This document shows positions 1 through 12,000 of a stretch of DNA of 64,000 nucleotides, piece by piece (the stretch's first letter is position 1; each line of letters starts with the position of its first letter). A model generated the notes under the pieces. That model was not told the DNA's origin. It made no database searches and worked only from the letters and a program-made list of their open reading frames with translations. The stretch is from NCBI RefSeq assembly GCF_028640845.1, contig NC_080546.1, forward strand, positions 58,204,909 through 58,268,908, given 5' to 3'. This DNA is from Ahaetulla prasina. Lineage: Eukaryota > Chordata > Lepidosauria > Squamata > Colubridae. The position numbers and the translations under genes were made by a program.

Positions 1-1030
1 GGTAGGGAAAATTTTTAGATTTCACCCCTGCACTGGACATAATTCTTACTAATAGAGAAGTGATAGATGGAGATGAAGTTGCCCTCTGCTTTGGGCAAGT
101 CACCACGTCATATTGGAATTCAATATAATGCAAACATAAGCAATAGAATATAATCCAGCCAGTGTCTTAAACTTTAAAAGAGCTGATTTTAACAAACTCA
201 GACACAGCCTAGGAAAGATTCCATGGATGAAAATCCTAAAGGGCAAAACAACTCTAGAAGCATGAGAAACTCTGAAAAATAGGATCATAAAAGCCTAGTG
301 TAGCACAATACACCAAAAAATAAAAAGAAGAAATAAAAGAAGAAACCAGCATGGTTGCACAAATATCTCTCTAATAAACTGAAAGACAAAAAGGATAAGT
401 ACAAAAAATGGAAAGAGGGACATATAAGGCAGAACATCAGCAGATAGCCTTAACTTACAAAGATGAAGTCAAGAAATCAAAAGGCTCATAATGAACAAGG
501 ACCTGCAACAAAAGTCAAAGATAAGTTTTTTAAAAGTTTCTTTCAACATATATATATAACAATAAAAAAGTCAAGGAAACAGTTGATCCACTAAAGAGAG
601 ATGTTGGCAAGGAAGTAATAGGTCATAGGAAGAAACAGAGCTGCTTAACTCATTCTTTGCATCAGTCTTCACACAAAAAGAAACTGTAGTCCAATCTACC
701 AAAAACATAACCATAAAAGATAGATTAGAAATAAAAATTAAAATAAGCAAGAACACTGTAAAAGAACACCTGATCTTGACAAAAGTCTGATCTTTCAAAA
801 TATTTCAACAATCCTGGAGCACTGGGAAACTATATGAGGATTGGAAAAGAGCTGATGTGATTCCCATCTTCAAAAAAGGGGAAAAAAACAGACCCAGAAA
901 CTACAGACAAATCAAGCTGACATCAATACCTGAAAGATACTGGAAAAGATAATCAAAATACAGATCTGAGAACATCTAGAATCAAATAAAGTTATAACTA
1001 AAAGCCAGACAGGTTTTTTAAGAACATATC

Positions 1031-1228
1031 ATGCCAAATCTTATTTCATTTTTTGACAAAGTGACTAAATTAGTAGACCAGCGAAATGTTGTTGGCAAAG
1101 TTTACTTAGACTTCAGTAAGTCATTCAACAAAGTAGACCACAACGTACTTCTTGGTAAAATAGAAAAATGTGGTATAAACAACATCAGATGGATTTGTAA
1201 TTGGCTAACAGACCATATTAAACAGTAG
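1031..1228 (+). pseudogene. CR1 reverse transcriptase fragment (fingers/palm)
   Basis: The longest open stretch of the 1-2400 CR1 copy, 65 residues. It contains the conserved VYLDFSKSFNKVDHNVLLGKI block, which carries the first catalytic aspartate of the RT palm (the D of LDFSK), and the downstream WICNWLTD motif. It ends at a TAG where the intact family would continue into the SGVPQGS motif. The ATG is accidental, since it lies inside the domain. It is a remnant with no independent role. Confidence 0.8.
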
Positions 1229-1411
1229 TTTTTAATGGTATTACATCTACATGGAGGGAAATATGTAGTGGGGTACCACAAGTTCTTTCATAGGTCCAGT
1301 ATTCTTCAATATCTTCATAAATGACTTAGATGAAAGAATAGAAGGGGAACTTTTCAAATTTGAAGACAACACTAAGCTGGAAGGAATAGCCAACACCTCA
1401 GAAAACAAGCT

Positions 1412-1671
1412 CAAGGCCCTTAGCTTCTTATGACTATAAATTGGTTGTTTGTATCTCATGATTTATGTTGATTGCTTATTTAGCAACCTATGACTGTCAC
1501 TGAATGTTGTATCTTATGATATATGATGATTGTATTTTATGATTATGATCATGATCATGATTTATCACTTGTTGCTTACATGTACACTTATGTACTTCAG
1601 AAAAATTCCTTGTGTATGTCCAAACACACTTGGCCAATAAAAAGTTCTATTTCATTCCATTCCATTCTATT
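1412..1671 (+). mobile_element. CR1/L3-like LINE 3' tail inserted in the CR1 copy
   Basis: A non-coding block that breaks the CR1 reading frame: CR1-like sequence resumes at about 1672 (GATCTTCACAGAATTGAAC...). The block ends with a CCTTGTGTATGTCC...CACACTTGGCCAATAAA motif followed by an ATTCC/ATTCT microsatellite (about 1645-1670). As I recall it, this motif plus ATTCT run is the usual 3' end of abundant CR1/L3-type LINEs in snakes. No coding part is retained, so it is a severe 5' truncation. Confidence 0.65.
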
Positions 1672-2408
1672 CAGATCTTCACAGAATTGAACAATGAACC
1701 CTATCCAACAAAATTAAATTTAAGTGGAGAAAAGCAAGATTTTACACATAGGCAGGAAAAATCAAAGGTACAAGAACAGATTAGGTAAAACTTGGCTCAA
1801 AAATAGTAACTGTGACAGCGACCTTGGAATCCTAGTGGATGATCACTTAAATATGGGTCAGTAGTGTGCAGCAGCAGCCAAAAAAACTAATAAATCCTTG
1901 ATTATATAAATTTAGGCATAGAATCAAAATCACACAAAGTTTTAGTACCACTATAAAAGCTTAGTAAGACAAGTAAGATACTGGATTCCAGTTTTGGTCA
2001 CATTACAGAAAAGATGCTGAACCTTTGGAAAAAGTGCAGAGAAGAACAACTAAAATGGTTAAAGGCCTGGAGACTAAAACATATAAAGAATGGTTGCAGG
2101 AATTGGGTATAGATAGTCTAGAGAAAAGAAGGACTGGGTGGGGGGGGGGTGACATGATAGCAGTATTCTAGTATTTTAGGGACTGCCACAAAGAAAAGGG
2201 GGTCAATTTATTTTCCAAAGCACCAGAAGGCAAGACAATGGATGGAAACTAATCAAGGAGAGAAACAACCTGGAATTAAGGAGAAACTTCCTAACACTGA
2301 TAACAATTAACCAGTGGAACAGATTGCATTCAGAAGTTGTAGGTGCTTCATCACTGGAGATTTTTAAGAGACTAGACAGCCATTTCTCTGAAATGGTTTA
2401 GGGTCTCC

Positions 2409-2830
2409 TCAGTGGTGAAATCTGAACTGGTTTATTACCAGTTCACTGGCTGCACATGTGCGTTGCTTACTAAGAGGAGGTAAGTAGAACAATGTGCGGG
2501 GGTAGTGATCAGCTGTGGTGTGCGATCTTTTTTTTTACTTTTAAAAGTAAAAAAAAAAGCCTCTGACGATCAGGCAACTCAGCTGGGATCTTCGGCTGAA
2601 AAGGTTGTAGAAAAAATGCTTTTAAACATAAAAAAAAGGCTCTGATGATCGCATGGCTCAGCTGTGAATGCCACAGCCTTTTTTTACCTTTTAAAAGCAT
2701 TTTTTACACCTATTCGGCCAAATAGGTTGTTAAAAAATGCTTTTAAAAGTAAAAAAAAAGCCTCTGATGATTGCGTGGCTCAGCTGGGCATGAGTGGGTG
2801 TCCCCCACTCATAACTATGCTTACATTTAT
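2409..2830. repeat. hAT-like fragment with degenerate tandem units
   Basis: The block starts with CAGTGGTGAAATC, resembling the CAGTGGTG ends of squamate hAT MITEs (compare 14643). No matching right end is seen. Inside are three copies of a unit reading about AAAAAAAAGCCTCTGATGATCG then GGCTCAGCTG, at 2551, 2632 and 2752. Two copies of GTTGT(A/T)(A/G)AAAAATGCTTTT occur at about 2604 and 2729. A perfect 30-bp palindrome of T9-ACTTTT-AAAAGT-A9 type lies at 2528-2557. No plausible protein is encoded. Confidence 0.5.
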
Positions 2831-3279
2831 TGTCACCTAAGCTAGTAGCAAGGAAACATGCATGTAGTTATGAATATGGTAATTTTCACATTGCAAACAC
2901 TTTAAAAAATAGAGAGAGTAGCACAAACCCAGCATTTACTATAACTGGAATTCTGACATTTATTACTGAAAAAAATGCCTTGTTGATAAGCATGTCTCAT
3001 TAATTTAAAATTCTTTAGCTGAACTGTCTTTGAAAGCAATTTATATGCCTTAAAATAATTCAAATATATTGCAATCCAGCAAGTAAGTATAAGCAAACTT
3101 AGCCATGAGGTTTAGACTTCAATGTCTTTATAAATTTAAAGAGAAATTCAGACTTTTTAGGAACTCACTATGTTTTAATTAGAGAAACAGTTTAAACTGA
3201 ATAATTATATTTTTGTAATAAATATGAAACGCTTTTTGTATGTATGTATGGATATGCTATTTCAAAGTACAGAAAATCA
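2831..3279. other. AT-rich stretch, nothing recognised
   Basis: No recognisable gene, RNA or repeat apart from a short TATG run at about 3239-3252. Confidence 0.6.
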
Positions 3280-3895
3280 TCATCATCAGGGTCTTTGATG
3301 CTGTCTGAGCTTGGTTATTTTCTTGGAGACATTTCATTACCAAATTAGGTAACATCATCAGTGCTAGTAGGGAATAGGGGTTACTCTCATTTTATATACC
3401 TGTCAGTGTTGTTGGCAGTGCTCTTGTTGGTTCCTTGATTAGACTGTTATTTACTGTTAGCTTGTTTATTTGAGTTGATAGTTCCTTGATTGGGAGATTG
3501 TTTGCTTCTTGATTGTCAGTCTAATGTTAATCTTGGTGTTAATTTCTGCCCATCTGGGTGTTGACTGGTGGTGAAGAAATACTTTTGTTTCCTTTTTGGC
3601 TTTCGGATTGTCTCTTCTGATTAATATATAGATGTTGTTTATCTCTATATGCCTATTGATGGCCAATTTTGAGTGCCAGGCTTCCAGGAATTCATTAACA
3701 TTTTTGGACTTGCTTGGTACCATTTTGAAGGGGTAAGTCAGTCCATATTTGTGAATTTAAGGAGTTTACATCATGTCTTTAGACTGCTAGTTGATGTTAA
3801 TAGATGCAGTCTGGTAGTCTTCTTCCTATTTGTCTTACATAGGGTTGTTATTTTTTTCTTCTGGGGCGATTTACTTAGGGTGTTTTGAAGGAACA
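3280..3895 (-). mobile_element. Penelope-like element, 3' fragment with GIY-YIG remnant
   Basis: Read on the minus strand, about 3880-3640 gives a broken frame with YVRQIGRRLPD, then HQLAV.RHD, then EFLEAWHSKLAINRHIEINNIY. This is the end of the GIY-YIG endonuclease domain typical of Penelope-like elements. Non-coding 3' sequence follows down to about 3280, including a motif (GGTAATGAAATGTCTCCAAG on the minus strand, about 3323-3342) that is repeated in the plus orientation at 6058. Penelope elements pair a telomerase-related RT with this endonuclease. The RT is absent here, so this is a 5'-truncated dead copy. Confidence 0.75.
3466..3723 (-). pseudogene. GIY-YIG endonuclease C-terminal remnant (Penelope-like)
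   Basis: 85 residues. Residues 9-30 (VNEFLEAWHSKLAINRHIEI) match the conserved end of Penelope-like endonucleases; the rest is tail. The GIY-YIG core itself lies upstream (higher coordinates) in another, stop-containing frame. The initiator ATG is inside the domain, so the start is not meaningful. Confidence 0.7.
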
Positions 3896-3899
3896 TCCT

Positions 3900-6050
3900 A
3901 TAATTGGAATATCTTAAGGACAATGAAGAAGGTGCAGTGAAGCTAGTCTACCATGAAGGCTTACTGAATACTGACCAAATGAAAAGTAGAGAGGAGACAT
4001 CAAGACAAAATATTACATGGAAAGTACATGGGGGAAAATGTAGGCCAAAGTTCTATTTTATGAACGCCATTCAAACTCTCCAGAGAAGTTTGATATAATT
4101 GCTAAGTTCAAATATACTTTAAAAATACCTATCATCACAGCTCTGAAAGATGAGGTTTTTATCACATTGATGTATCTGTGGAATCAGTCTTGAAAAGTTT
4201 TCTGTAAATGAAATCTTACTTTCTACTCACTTTGCAGGTTTTTGCAATATTATGAGGTGGTTGCTTTTTTATATTTATTTTAGACAAGTTGCAAGAATGC
4301 AGCTGGAAATTTGCAGCATGATATTTTGGTCCAATGATGTATATGTGATAGAGGAGATTCTAATTTGTCCTTCAACACAAGCAATAAAGCGCTCTGAACT
4401 GATCTTGAATATGCCCCTTTTGCATCTTTTTTTCTCAATATTTGGGGGGCTGAGCTGGAAGAGACCAGCATCTTTATCTGTACAAATTCTTTAACATTCA
4501 ATAGAGAAATTTTGAAATACCATTTTTTTCAACAGATTAAATAGATTTCTTGGCTAATGAAATGCCAAAGTAATTGCATTTCAATTACAATTCATTTCAA
4601 AGAAATTGCATTATGGTCATTTATGTAACAAGTATCAATAGAATATACATTTGTTCAAATGTGCACTGGAATTTTTAGACTTTATTTTTTAATATCATCA
4701 ATTTTATATCACCAACTTCAAAAATATAATATTGATGTCTGTTAGATATATGGTCAGGATGCAAATACCTTGAAATGTGTTTTTTTGAGGTGAGCAGCCT
4801 CTTAATCCCAGACTAATTTGGCCTGTTAACAGCTCCAGGGCAATAAGGGAATGGTAACACCTAACCTAGAAAAACCTGTGCTTATTACCAATCCACTGGC
4901 TATTCTGAAATTTATTATACAGGGAAAGAATAGAAAAATATAATTATGTTGGCTAGGGATCAAGATCTAGATTTAAATCCCATGCCTGATATTTTGTTTG
5001 CTTGTTTTTTGGTTTTGATTTTGGCTTTGAAAGCTGAGAATTACTAGACTTGGAAAGCACTAAAACTTTGGAATTCAGGGCTTTGCAGGGTACATGATTA
5101 AAGATGCTTAAAGATTCGTAGTTCTCCAGTGGTTCGTTTCAAATTTGACAATGATTTGTAGCAACGCAATGGGATGAGAACAATCTAACCAAAGATGCAA
5201 CAAAAAGAGAGGATGGAGACATGTGAGACATGCATGTGTTGCACTACAATCAGCAGAGCAATTTAGACAAATCCTGTGCTGTAACATTATGTTTAATTTG
5301 TTAGGGCCATAAGTAATTAATAGAGTAGGAAATTATTGGTCTCATTGAACTCCCTGTTCATGTTTTAAAAGAAGAGTGCAAAAAGATTCCTTTTTGTCTT
5401 TTATAAAACAACATCTAACTAAGACTTAAGTGTGTAATTTGCTTCCCCTAATGCACTTATAAAACTAAAAGTTGGACTAATGTATTATCCTATTCATGCT
5501 AGGTGAAACACAATATTATCAACCACAAACCTTAAAGCCTACAAAGAAAAAAATAATCCCTATCTGCCACAGTTCGCTCAGTTGCATCAAGTATTCAGAT
5601 AACATAACAGCAGAGTTTTATATACAATGGGTTTATTATATGAAATTTTACTTGGCACTATGATGAAGTTTTTTCCTTTGAAGCTTAAGTGAAATGCAAC
5701 TGGATAATTATTAAAGCCCAGTATTCTAAACAGACTTGTGGTCCATTGTAACAACTAGCTGCTGTGGCATTACGATATTCCATTAACTATTTGTCAATGG
5801 ACATATCCCTATAATGCAGTCTCCATCTTTTCACTACTCATATACTGAAGCAACTTTACGTTAAGCTTGAAGTAGTGTTTTACACATTATGCTTGACTTG
5901 TTAAGTTTGTGGGCATACTACTTGGAGAAACGATGTTTGAAGTGTCCAGTTAACCCAGCAGGCTTTCTGTGAAACCGCCCCTCCAGTTAGCGTGCTGTGG
6001 ATCTTATGGCCATTTCAACTATGGCTGCAAAAGAAACTAAATATCTTGCT
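3900..6050. other. AT-rich intergenic or intronic sequence
   Basis: Only short open frames (80 residues or fewer) without recognisable motifs. I see no repeat family signature. Confidence 0.5.
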
Positions 6051-6055
6051 TTCAT

Positions 6056-6130
6056 TTAGGTAATGAAACATCTGCAAGAAAACAACCAAGCCTAGAGAGC
6101 ATCATGGAACCCTATTTCAGCCCTGAGCTA
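6056..6130 (+). mobile_element. Penelope-like terminal fragment
   Basis: GGTAATGAAACATCTGCAAG followed by AAAACAACCAAGCCTAGAGAG matches, with few changes, the minus-strand terminus of the fragment at 3280-3345, so it is the same family in the opposite orientation. No coding sequence is left. Confidence 0.6.
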
Positions 6131-6819
6131 CAAATAGTTTCCTCTCTCGGCTCTTCCTCTTTCTTCCCTTTTTTGGCTGCTACTATGGCAGAGAGGCAAG
6201 GAGAGAAAAATGGAGAGAAGGAGAATTGGTTAAGGGCAGCTCCTTTGATACCACAATATTAATACTTGGGTAACATGTGAAATCTCAATTGCATATAAAA
6301 GATGTTTCTGCTATTGGACTTGCCTTTATCACAATTCCAGCAGCACAAATATCCACACAAATTAAAAACAATTAATACAAATTAGTAATATACCACTACT
6401 TTTGATGTAATTAGTTTAACTATATAATTCACCAGTTTATTTGCATTTAACAGTAGAAAATCCAAATATTGACTACAACTCATAATATAATTTCAGCAAT
6501 TAAGTTTCCTTCTGTGTTATGTTTAGCTTCTTTTAACACAATTTATTTATTTGTTACTTGTTTGTTTGTTTGCTTGCTTATTATTTACTTAGCATATGGT
6601 TAGGTTACTTTAGCTAGGAGGCTACAATGCTAATACAGAGTAATAGTTTGGCTGCCTAAGATGGCTATCCCATTCAGTTCATATTTGCACACTTTCCAAG
6701 ATGCACTACGCAAGCTAGCTCTGTATCAGAAAGAAAGAGAAATGGCATCCTGCAGCATCACCCAGGACTTTCTCGGTCACCAAAGTTGCCTTGCAAATAG
6801 ACGTCACATCTGGGAAAGT
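6131..6819. other. Unassigned sequence, possibly part of a SINE at its right end
   Basis: Contains a degenerate TTTG/TTGC-rich run at about 6540-6590. The part near 6650-6820 may extend the SINE at 6820-7000, but I cannot align it to the 12999 copy. Confidence 0.35.
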
Positions 6820-7000
6820 CCAGTACCCATTGATACCTATTTATCTATCGCATATAACATGATTTTGAACTTCTAGGTATATAGAAGCAGAGGCAAGTGA
6901 TGGTAACTCACCCCACCACATAGTGCTAGGATTCAAACTGACGGAGCACAGGCCCTCTCCAGCATAATTAAACCACTGAGCCACTATGCCTCTACATCAC
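6820..7000 (-). mobile_element. tRNA-derived SINE (Sauria-type head), partial
   Basis: The minus strand starts with GCATAGTGGCTCAGTGG (A-box region). It continues with a B box reading GTTTGAATCCTAGCACTATG, then GGGGTGAGTTACCATCACTTG and a CTTCTATATACCTAGAAGTTC segment. The order matches the SINE at 12999-13355 block by block. The Bov-B-like tail is not seen. It is a transposed element, so the tRNA-like boxes do not make it a tRNA gene. Confidence 0.7.
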
Positions 7001-8164
7001 ACTTTAGTAATAAAACCATATAGAAAGTAAGCTGTCAGGATTTTGTTTTGAGGAGAGATTTGGTTTTGGTTTTTTTAATAAATTCCTGAGTTCAGGTAAT
7101 CTGCTTCGTCACTTTTTTATTCTTTTAAGACATATTCAATTTTACTTAAACCAAGTTTATTTCTTTCCAATATTCTTCAATAAAAACTCAGATGGGACCT
7201 AAAGCCATTTGCCAATATTCTATTGTATGAAGGGAAAAAGACAATAAATTTCTGTTAAAAAATAAAATCTTGGAATACCTATGCAGATATTGATTTTTTT
7301 CTGGCTCTCATTTCAGGTTAATTCTTTACTTCCAAGCAAATGATTGTAGAATTCCTTCTTGAAACTTTCAAACAGGAAATACATTGACCAATTGCTTACA
7401 TTGTCCATCATTCTGAAATTATAGATATAATCAAACCTTCTATATGCCAATCCATTGGTTTCTTTATAGCAGAGATATCAAACTGGTGGCCCATGGGCCG
7501 GATGTGTCATGCACAGGCGACACCCACCCGAGCTCCATAAAGGGAGCTTCATTTGCACATGTGCAGAAGCTAGGTTGCATGCACAAAACCATCTCTCCCC
7601 ATCACTGCCACCACTGCTGCCAGTCTGTGGAGCCAGAAAGATGGAGACCACTATTCTTTAAGGTATTTATATCAAAACTATTGTCTTTAAAAGCTATACA
7701 TGCTGAAATTTCTTTTCTACCAGAAATTGTTTTTATAACTTCATTTTTATAGAATAAACTTGTAAAATGTCATTATGTTGTTGTTTCTGGTAATAACAGA
7801 ATATCTTTACTGTTTACAAATTTCCACCAGTAACACTTCTCTTTATATATTTATATATCTAAGTTAATGGAAATATTTATTTTCTTTCAAAAATCCCCAA
7901 TACTTGCATCTCAAATTTCCATGATTACTAAATAAATAATATGTAAAAACAAATAAATCATAAGTAATTAGTGCGACTATTCAGATTAAGAGTTCTTGTG
8001 CTCCAATTTTCTTACTCTTTCTTTTTGTAATGATGTTGCAGATTTCTGCCTTTATGAATAATTCAAATAATGCTTCATGATTGTACTCCCTTATCAACTA
8101 GGCTTTATAATTATAATGTACTTGAGGTTCAGGTGGCATGTTAAAAAAATGCTGTTGTGACATA
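7001..8164. other. AT-rich stretch with a possible hAT fragment
   Basis: About 7471-7665 begins CAGAGATATCAAACTGGTGGCCC and ends near GGAGACCACTAT, which resembles a non-autonomous hAT element, but end repeats and target duplication are not clean. The remainder shows nothing recognisable. Confidence 0.35.
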
Positions 8165-8372
8165 TTTATTTATTTATTTATTTATTTAATCACACTTTTA
8201 TACCGCCCTATCTCCCGAGGGACTCAGGGCGGTTTACAGCCTGTTAAAAAACATAAATACATAACTATAAATACAGCAATAAGAACATTAATTAAAAAAC
8301 TTATTTGATAAGGCCGAATTAAAATTTACAATTAAAACAATAAAACCCCATTAAAACTACATTTGATAAAAG

Positions 8373-8819
8373 CTAACCCAGTCCTGCGCAGATAAATAGA
8401 TGTGTCTTAAGCTCGCGGCGAAAGGTTCTAAGGTCAGGAAGTTGACGGAGTCCCAGGGGAAGTTCATTCCAGAGGGTGGGGGCCCCCACAGAGAAGGCCC
8501 TTCCCCCGGGTGTCACCAGTCGGCACTGCCTGGCGGACGGCACCCGAAGGAGTCCCTCCCGGTGAGAGCGCACGGGTCGGTGGGAGGCAGTCGGTGGCAG
8601 CAGATGGTCCCGTAAGTAGCCCGGCCCTAAGCCATGGAGCGCTTTGAAGATGGTTACCAACACCTTGAAGCGCACCCGGAAAACCACAGGTAGCCAGTGC
8701 AGTCTGCGCAGGAGTGGTATCACCCGCACAGCTGCATTCTGGACTAACTGTAGCCTCCGGGTGCTCCTCAAGGGGAGCCCCATGTAGAGAGCATTGCAGT
8801 AATCCAGACGAGAGGTCAC
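8373..8819 (-). pseudogene. L2 reverse transcriptase C-terminal fragment
   Basis: 148 residues open in one frame. Residues 2-20 carry the [20 protein letters not shown] block and residues 36-60 carry [20 protein letters not shown]. The end shows the [28 protein letters not shown] signature typical of the end of the L2 ORF. Upstream (8820-9088) the protein continues in another frame after a frameshift near 8817. A tract between the QNAA and [11 protein letters not shown] segments looks shortened. It is non-functional alone. Confidence 0.8.
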
Positions 8820-9088
8820 GAGAGCGTGAGTAAGGCATCCCGGTCTAGGAAGGGGCGCAACTGGCGAACCAGGCGAACCTGGTAAAAGGCTCTCCTGGAG
8901 ACAGCCGTCAAATGATCTTCCAAAGACAGCCGTCCATCCAGGAGAACACCCAAGTTACGCACCCTTTCCATTGGGGCCAGTGACTCGCCCCCAACAGTCA
9001 GCTGTGGCTGCAGCTGACTGTACCGGGGTGCCGGCATCCACAGCCACTCTGTCTTGGAGGGATTGAGCTTGAGCCTGTTTCTCCCCAT
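8816..9088 (-). pseudogene. L2 reverse transcriptase, thumb-region fragment
   Basis: 90 residues reading MGRNRLKLNPSKTEWLW then [19 protein letters not shown] then [23 protein letters not shown]. It immediately precedes, with a one-base frame change, the fragment at 8373-8819. In the intact family this region follows the YADD active site, which is missing here because of 5' truncation. The ATG is internal. Confidence 0.8.
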
Positions 9089-9098
9089 CCAGACCCGT

Positions 9099-12000
9099 AC
9101 GGCCTACATATAAATACATATAAATATAAAGCAGCATATTCTAGATCTCTCATTATTTAAACTAAATAATTCAGTAGTAATTGACAATAGTGCATAACTT
9201 CACACCCCCAAATTACAAATGATACAGTAGTTTTTGTGAAAACCTTGTAGAGCAGAGAAGATTATTTTGGATCATAGCTACTTAGTTGGCACAAATTCCT
9301 GTCCATTAATTATAGTAGGACTAAAATGGTGGGCTTTGCCAAAGGTCCTTAAATCAGAAATGTCAGATAGGTTAGAATATTACAGATCTTGTGTCTAGTT
9401 ACAAATATTTTAGAAAAGCCCACTGTGTAATATGTTCATGGACCTGCACAAGAAGTCATGGTGTATAAATAATGTTCAGAGGAGGATATGACACTTCCAA
9501 AGTTTCTAAAGCTAACATTCTGCCCCAACTAATATCTTGATCATAGTCTTCTTTAATCTTTATTTTTCTAAATCCAATCAAATTCATCCAGGAATTTTGT
9601 AGCTTCCGATGTGCATAATTCAGCCATATAACTAGAAGCAGATCTGGATTGTAGCCAAAGAATGGCCTATATTGAACCAGTATTAGATTAAACTAAACTT
9701 TTTTTCTAGTGACTTAGTATCTCTGACTTTTTAGATTATTATCAATTTAACTGGCATAGCAATATAATATTTTTACTAGCTTTTTGTGGATTTTCACTTA
9801 ATATGGTATCATCTCTGGGTTCTGAGAGGTGTTCTGAGAAATGTAAACAAAGCATTCATGTATTTTCAACTATGACTATCAATTTAATTTGGCCAAAATC
9901 AGAGATATTATATGGTTGACTTTTAAGAATTCCCAACTGGCCAGATATATTAACCATTTAACCAATCTCAAGCAGTGTAGAGCCTTCTCTACACTTGTTA
10001 GGTCTCTTTAATTTTTATCAGTAATATTAGAGGACAGATATTGCAATATGCTTGTGGAAGATCAGATATGATTTCATGGTAAAGGGAAAAAAGAAACTGA
10101 ACTATTTTACTGAGCCGTTCATACCATTTATACTACTTTATTTTTGACTAACAGACCAGGTATAAATGAATTATTTTATATTCTTTTTCTTTTGGAAAAT
10201 CTAGGTTCAACTGTTACTTAGCAAAATTTGTGCTGCAGTTTTTAGAATCCATGAGGTGATCTTTTGGGACTTCTCTCATTGATAAACTAATGAGGCCCAG
10301 AGTTTCATTTGGCATATATCGCATGGTGACATTTCTGCTTTATTATCCTTTCAATCTGCCATACTTTTGTTTTGTACTGATCAAAAACTATAATCAAGAA
10401 TATATATATATGAATATTACATGCTTTCTTACATTAAATTTGAAGTTAAAAACATTATGCATTTTAGAAACATGAGTTCCATTTTGTTTTTATTTCTCTC
10501 TGTCCTTTATATGTATCACTCACTCCTACAATGGCTTTGGTTGAAAACAGGTACAATAAAAAAAATCACATAATAATAGTAATAATAATAATAACAACAA
10601 CATTAACAATAACAGTAAAACAAATATATGTACAATAAAAAACTGACATTAAAGGATCTAAAAAAAATTCTTTGAACCTTCACTTAAGGGTTAAGAGAAA
10701 ACATACTTAAATTCCTATGGCAATTCTTTTATATCCCTGGCTGTGGTCATATATTCCCCTAATGACTGTACAGTAATAGAAACTGTTGTAAGTTTGTTGG
10801 TCCTAAGCCATCTAAAGCTTTATAATGTTGTGAGCATCATGACGTAAACTGGAGTTGTTTCAAAAGGCAGTAGGTAATTTAGAACCTTAAAATTGTTGTA
10901 TTTGCCACTTATTCTGATATATTCTTGGCCACCTACACTTTCTGGACTTTAAAGACACCACACATTGCAATATTTTAGTCATATTTAAATGAAATAATTA
11001 CTTTTTCTTAGTAATACAGATTAAGAAATGCATCAGAAAAGAAGCAGAAGGCCTTAAAAGTTCTAAGTATATAAAAGAAAAGAAATATATACCATGCATG
11101 TTCTTGATCAGTTTTATGGTTTTATTCTGCAATTGTTTTTACTCAAAAATGTGAGATGAAAATCAATGTTGCATTTTGCTAGGCACTCAATAAGTAACAT
11201 GAATAAAGTCTTCCTAATAAAAAAGTGATTCACAACATAACTTGAACCAATGCCATCAATCAAATTTATATATCCTGCCTGTTTAAATGGAACAAACATG
11301 TGGCAATCATTTACAAAGAAAATCCTTTGGAAAACTTTGTACAATGTTCCTGAAATAACAGCTAATCTTTGACATAACCCAATGGAGAGAAAAAGAGTCT
11401 GTTCCCTCCTACTCTGATTAGAAAATGCTGGTTTTAACTTATCACCATTACTCAACCCCATCCCTAGTATTTGGCTCTCTTGAGCTTCAACAACTAAAAT
11501 TATGTTGCTGTGAGTGCTAAAAATTTTATCTTTGGCTTAGTTTATCAATCAGTAATCTCTGAATCTAATGAAGTCCCGTTCGTGTTTTAGTGCTGCCAGA
11601 AGTAAACACACTTTGGATCACATGTTTCCATACCCTTAACAAGTCTTCATAGTATGAACAGATATTCTTATAGAAACCATCTCTATTTGAAAATACTGTA
11701 AGATCTCTCAACTGAAGAAACCTTGAATATATATTTTATTCTTGTCCTATTTCCATTAAACTGCTAACCTTTGAAAAGGAGAAAAAAAATCTCTATATTT
11801 CCTAAAACATAGTGGCAAATTTCCTTTCTGTTTTAGATAAAACAGGTATCGCTGGTGCACAATAGGTAATATAAATGCATTGCATATGCTTTTTCCATTT
11901 GTTCCTTTTCAAGGCTTCTTCAAGGTTAATGAGCGTTAATGAAAAAAGGAAAATACAATTTCCATTCAAAGAGATTATCTCATTTCTCATTCATATTTCT

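Larger units (their letters stand above)
1..2400 (+). mobile_element. CR1-clade LINE, decayed, 5' end outside the window
   Basis: Broken reading frames on the plus strand follow the order of a CR1 second ORF. The end of the endonuclease lies near the left edge (an ILTN motif at about 40-60), then the linker. Reverse-transcriptase motifs follow at about 840-1400 (a DWKRADVIPIFKKG-like stretch, then VYLDFSKSFNKVDHNVLL at about 1100-1145). The C-terminal part (FWSHYRKDAEPLEKVQ-like and RRTTKMVKGLE-like) is at about 1980-2110, ending near 2400. The FADD active site reads FEDN near 1360. Many stops and frameshifts are present, and another LINE tail interrupts it at 1412-1671. It closely parallels the copy at 53165-54580. 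CR1 proteins copy their own RNA at the integration site; this one is dead. Confidence 0.85.
8165..9098 (-). mobile_element. L2-type LINE, 5'-truncated
   Basis: The minus strand encodes the C-terminal half of an L2/CR1-superfamily reverse transcriptase. It ends in a 3' hairpin (ACCGCCCT...AGGGCGGT, about 8200-8233) and an (AAAT)n tail (8165-8190). Motifs in order are WMGRNRLKLNPSKTEWLW (about 9088), [50 protein letters not shown] (about 8815), [19 protein letters not shown] and [19 protein letters not shown] (about 8470). The catalytic RT motifs lie beyond the truncation at about 9098. The tail is shared with the SINEs at 20120 and 25376. Confidence 0.85.

Noticed and set aside
2551..2786. Spaced direct repeats that could suggest a CRISPR-like array
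   Set aside because: Only three units, unequal spacing, A/T-rich palindromic parts, and a vertebrate repeat context.
8400..8838. Plus- and minus-strand frames at 8400-8615 and 8464-8838
   Set aside because: Shadow frames of the L2 coding region at 8373-8819.
10798..10870. Possible ancient L2 piece
   Set aside because: Only a weak match to one short L2 segment and no tail; kept as a remark rather than as a feature.
11114..11461. 115-codon minus-strand open frame
   Set aside because: No motif, no splice or start context, and a length expected by chance in AT-rich DNA of this size.
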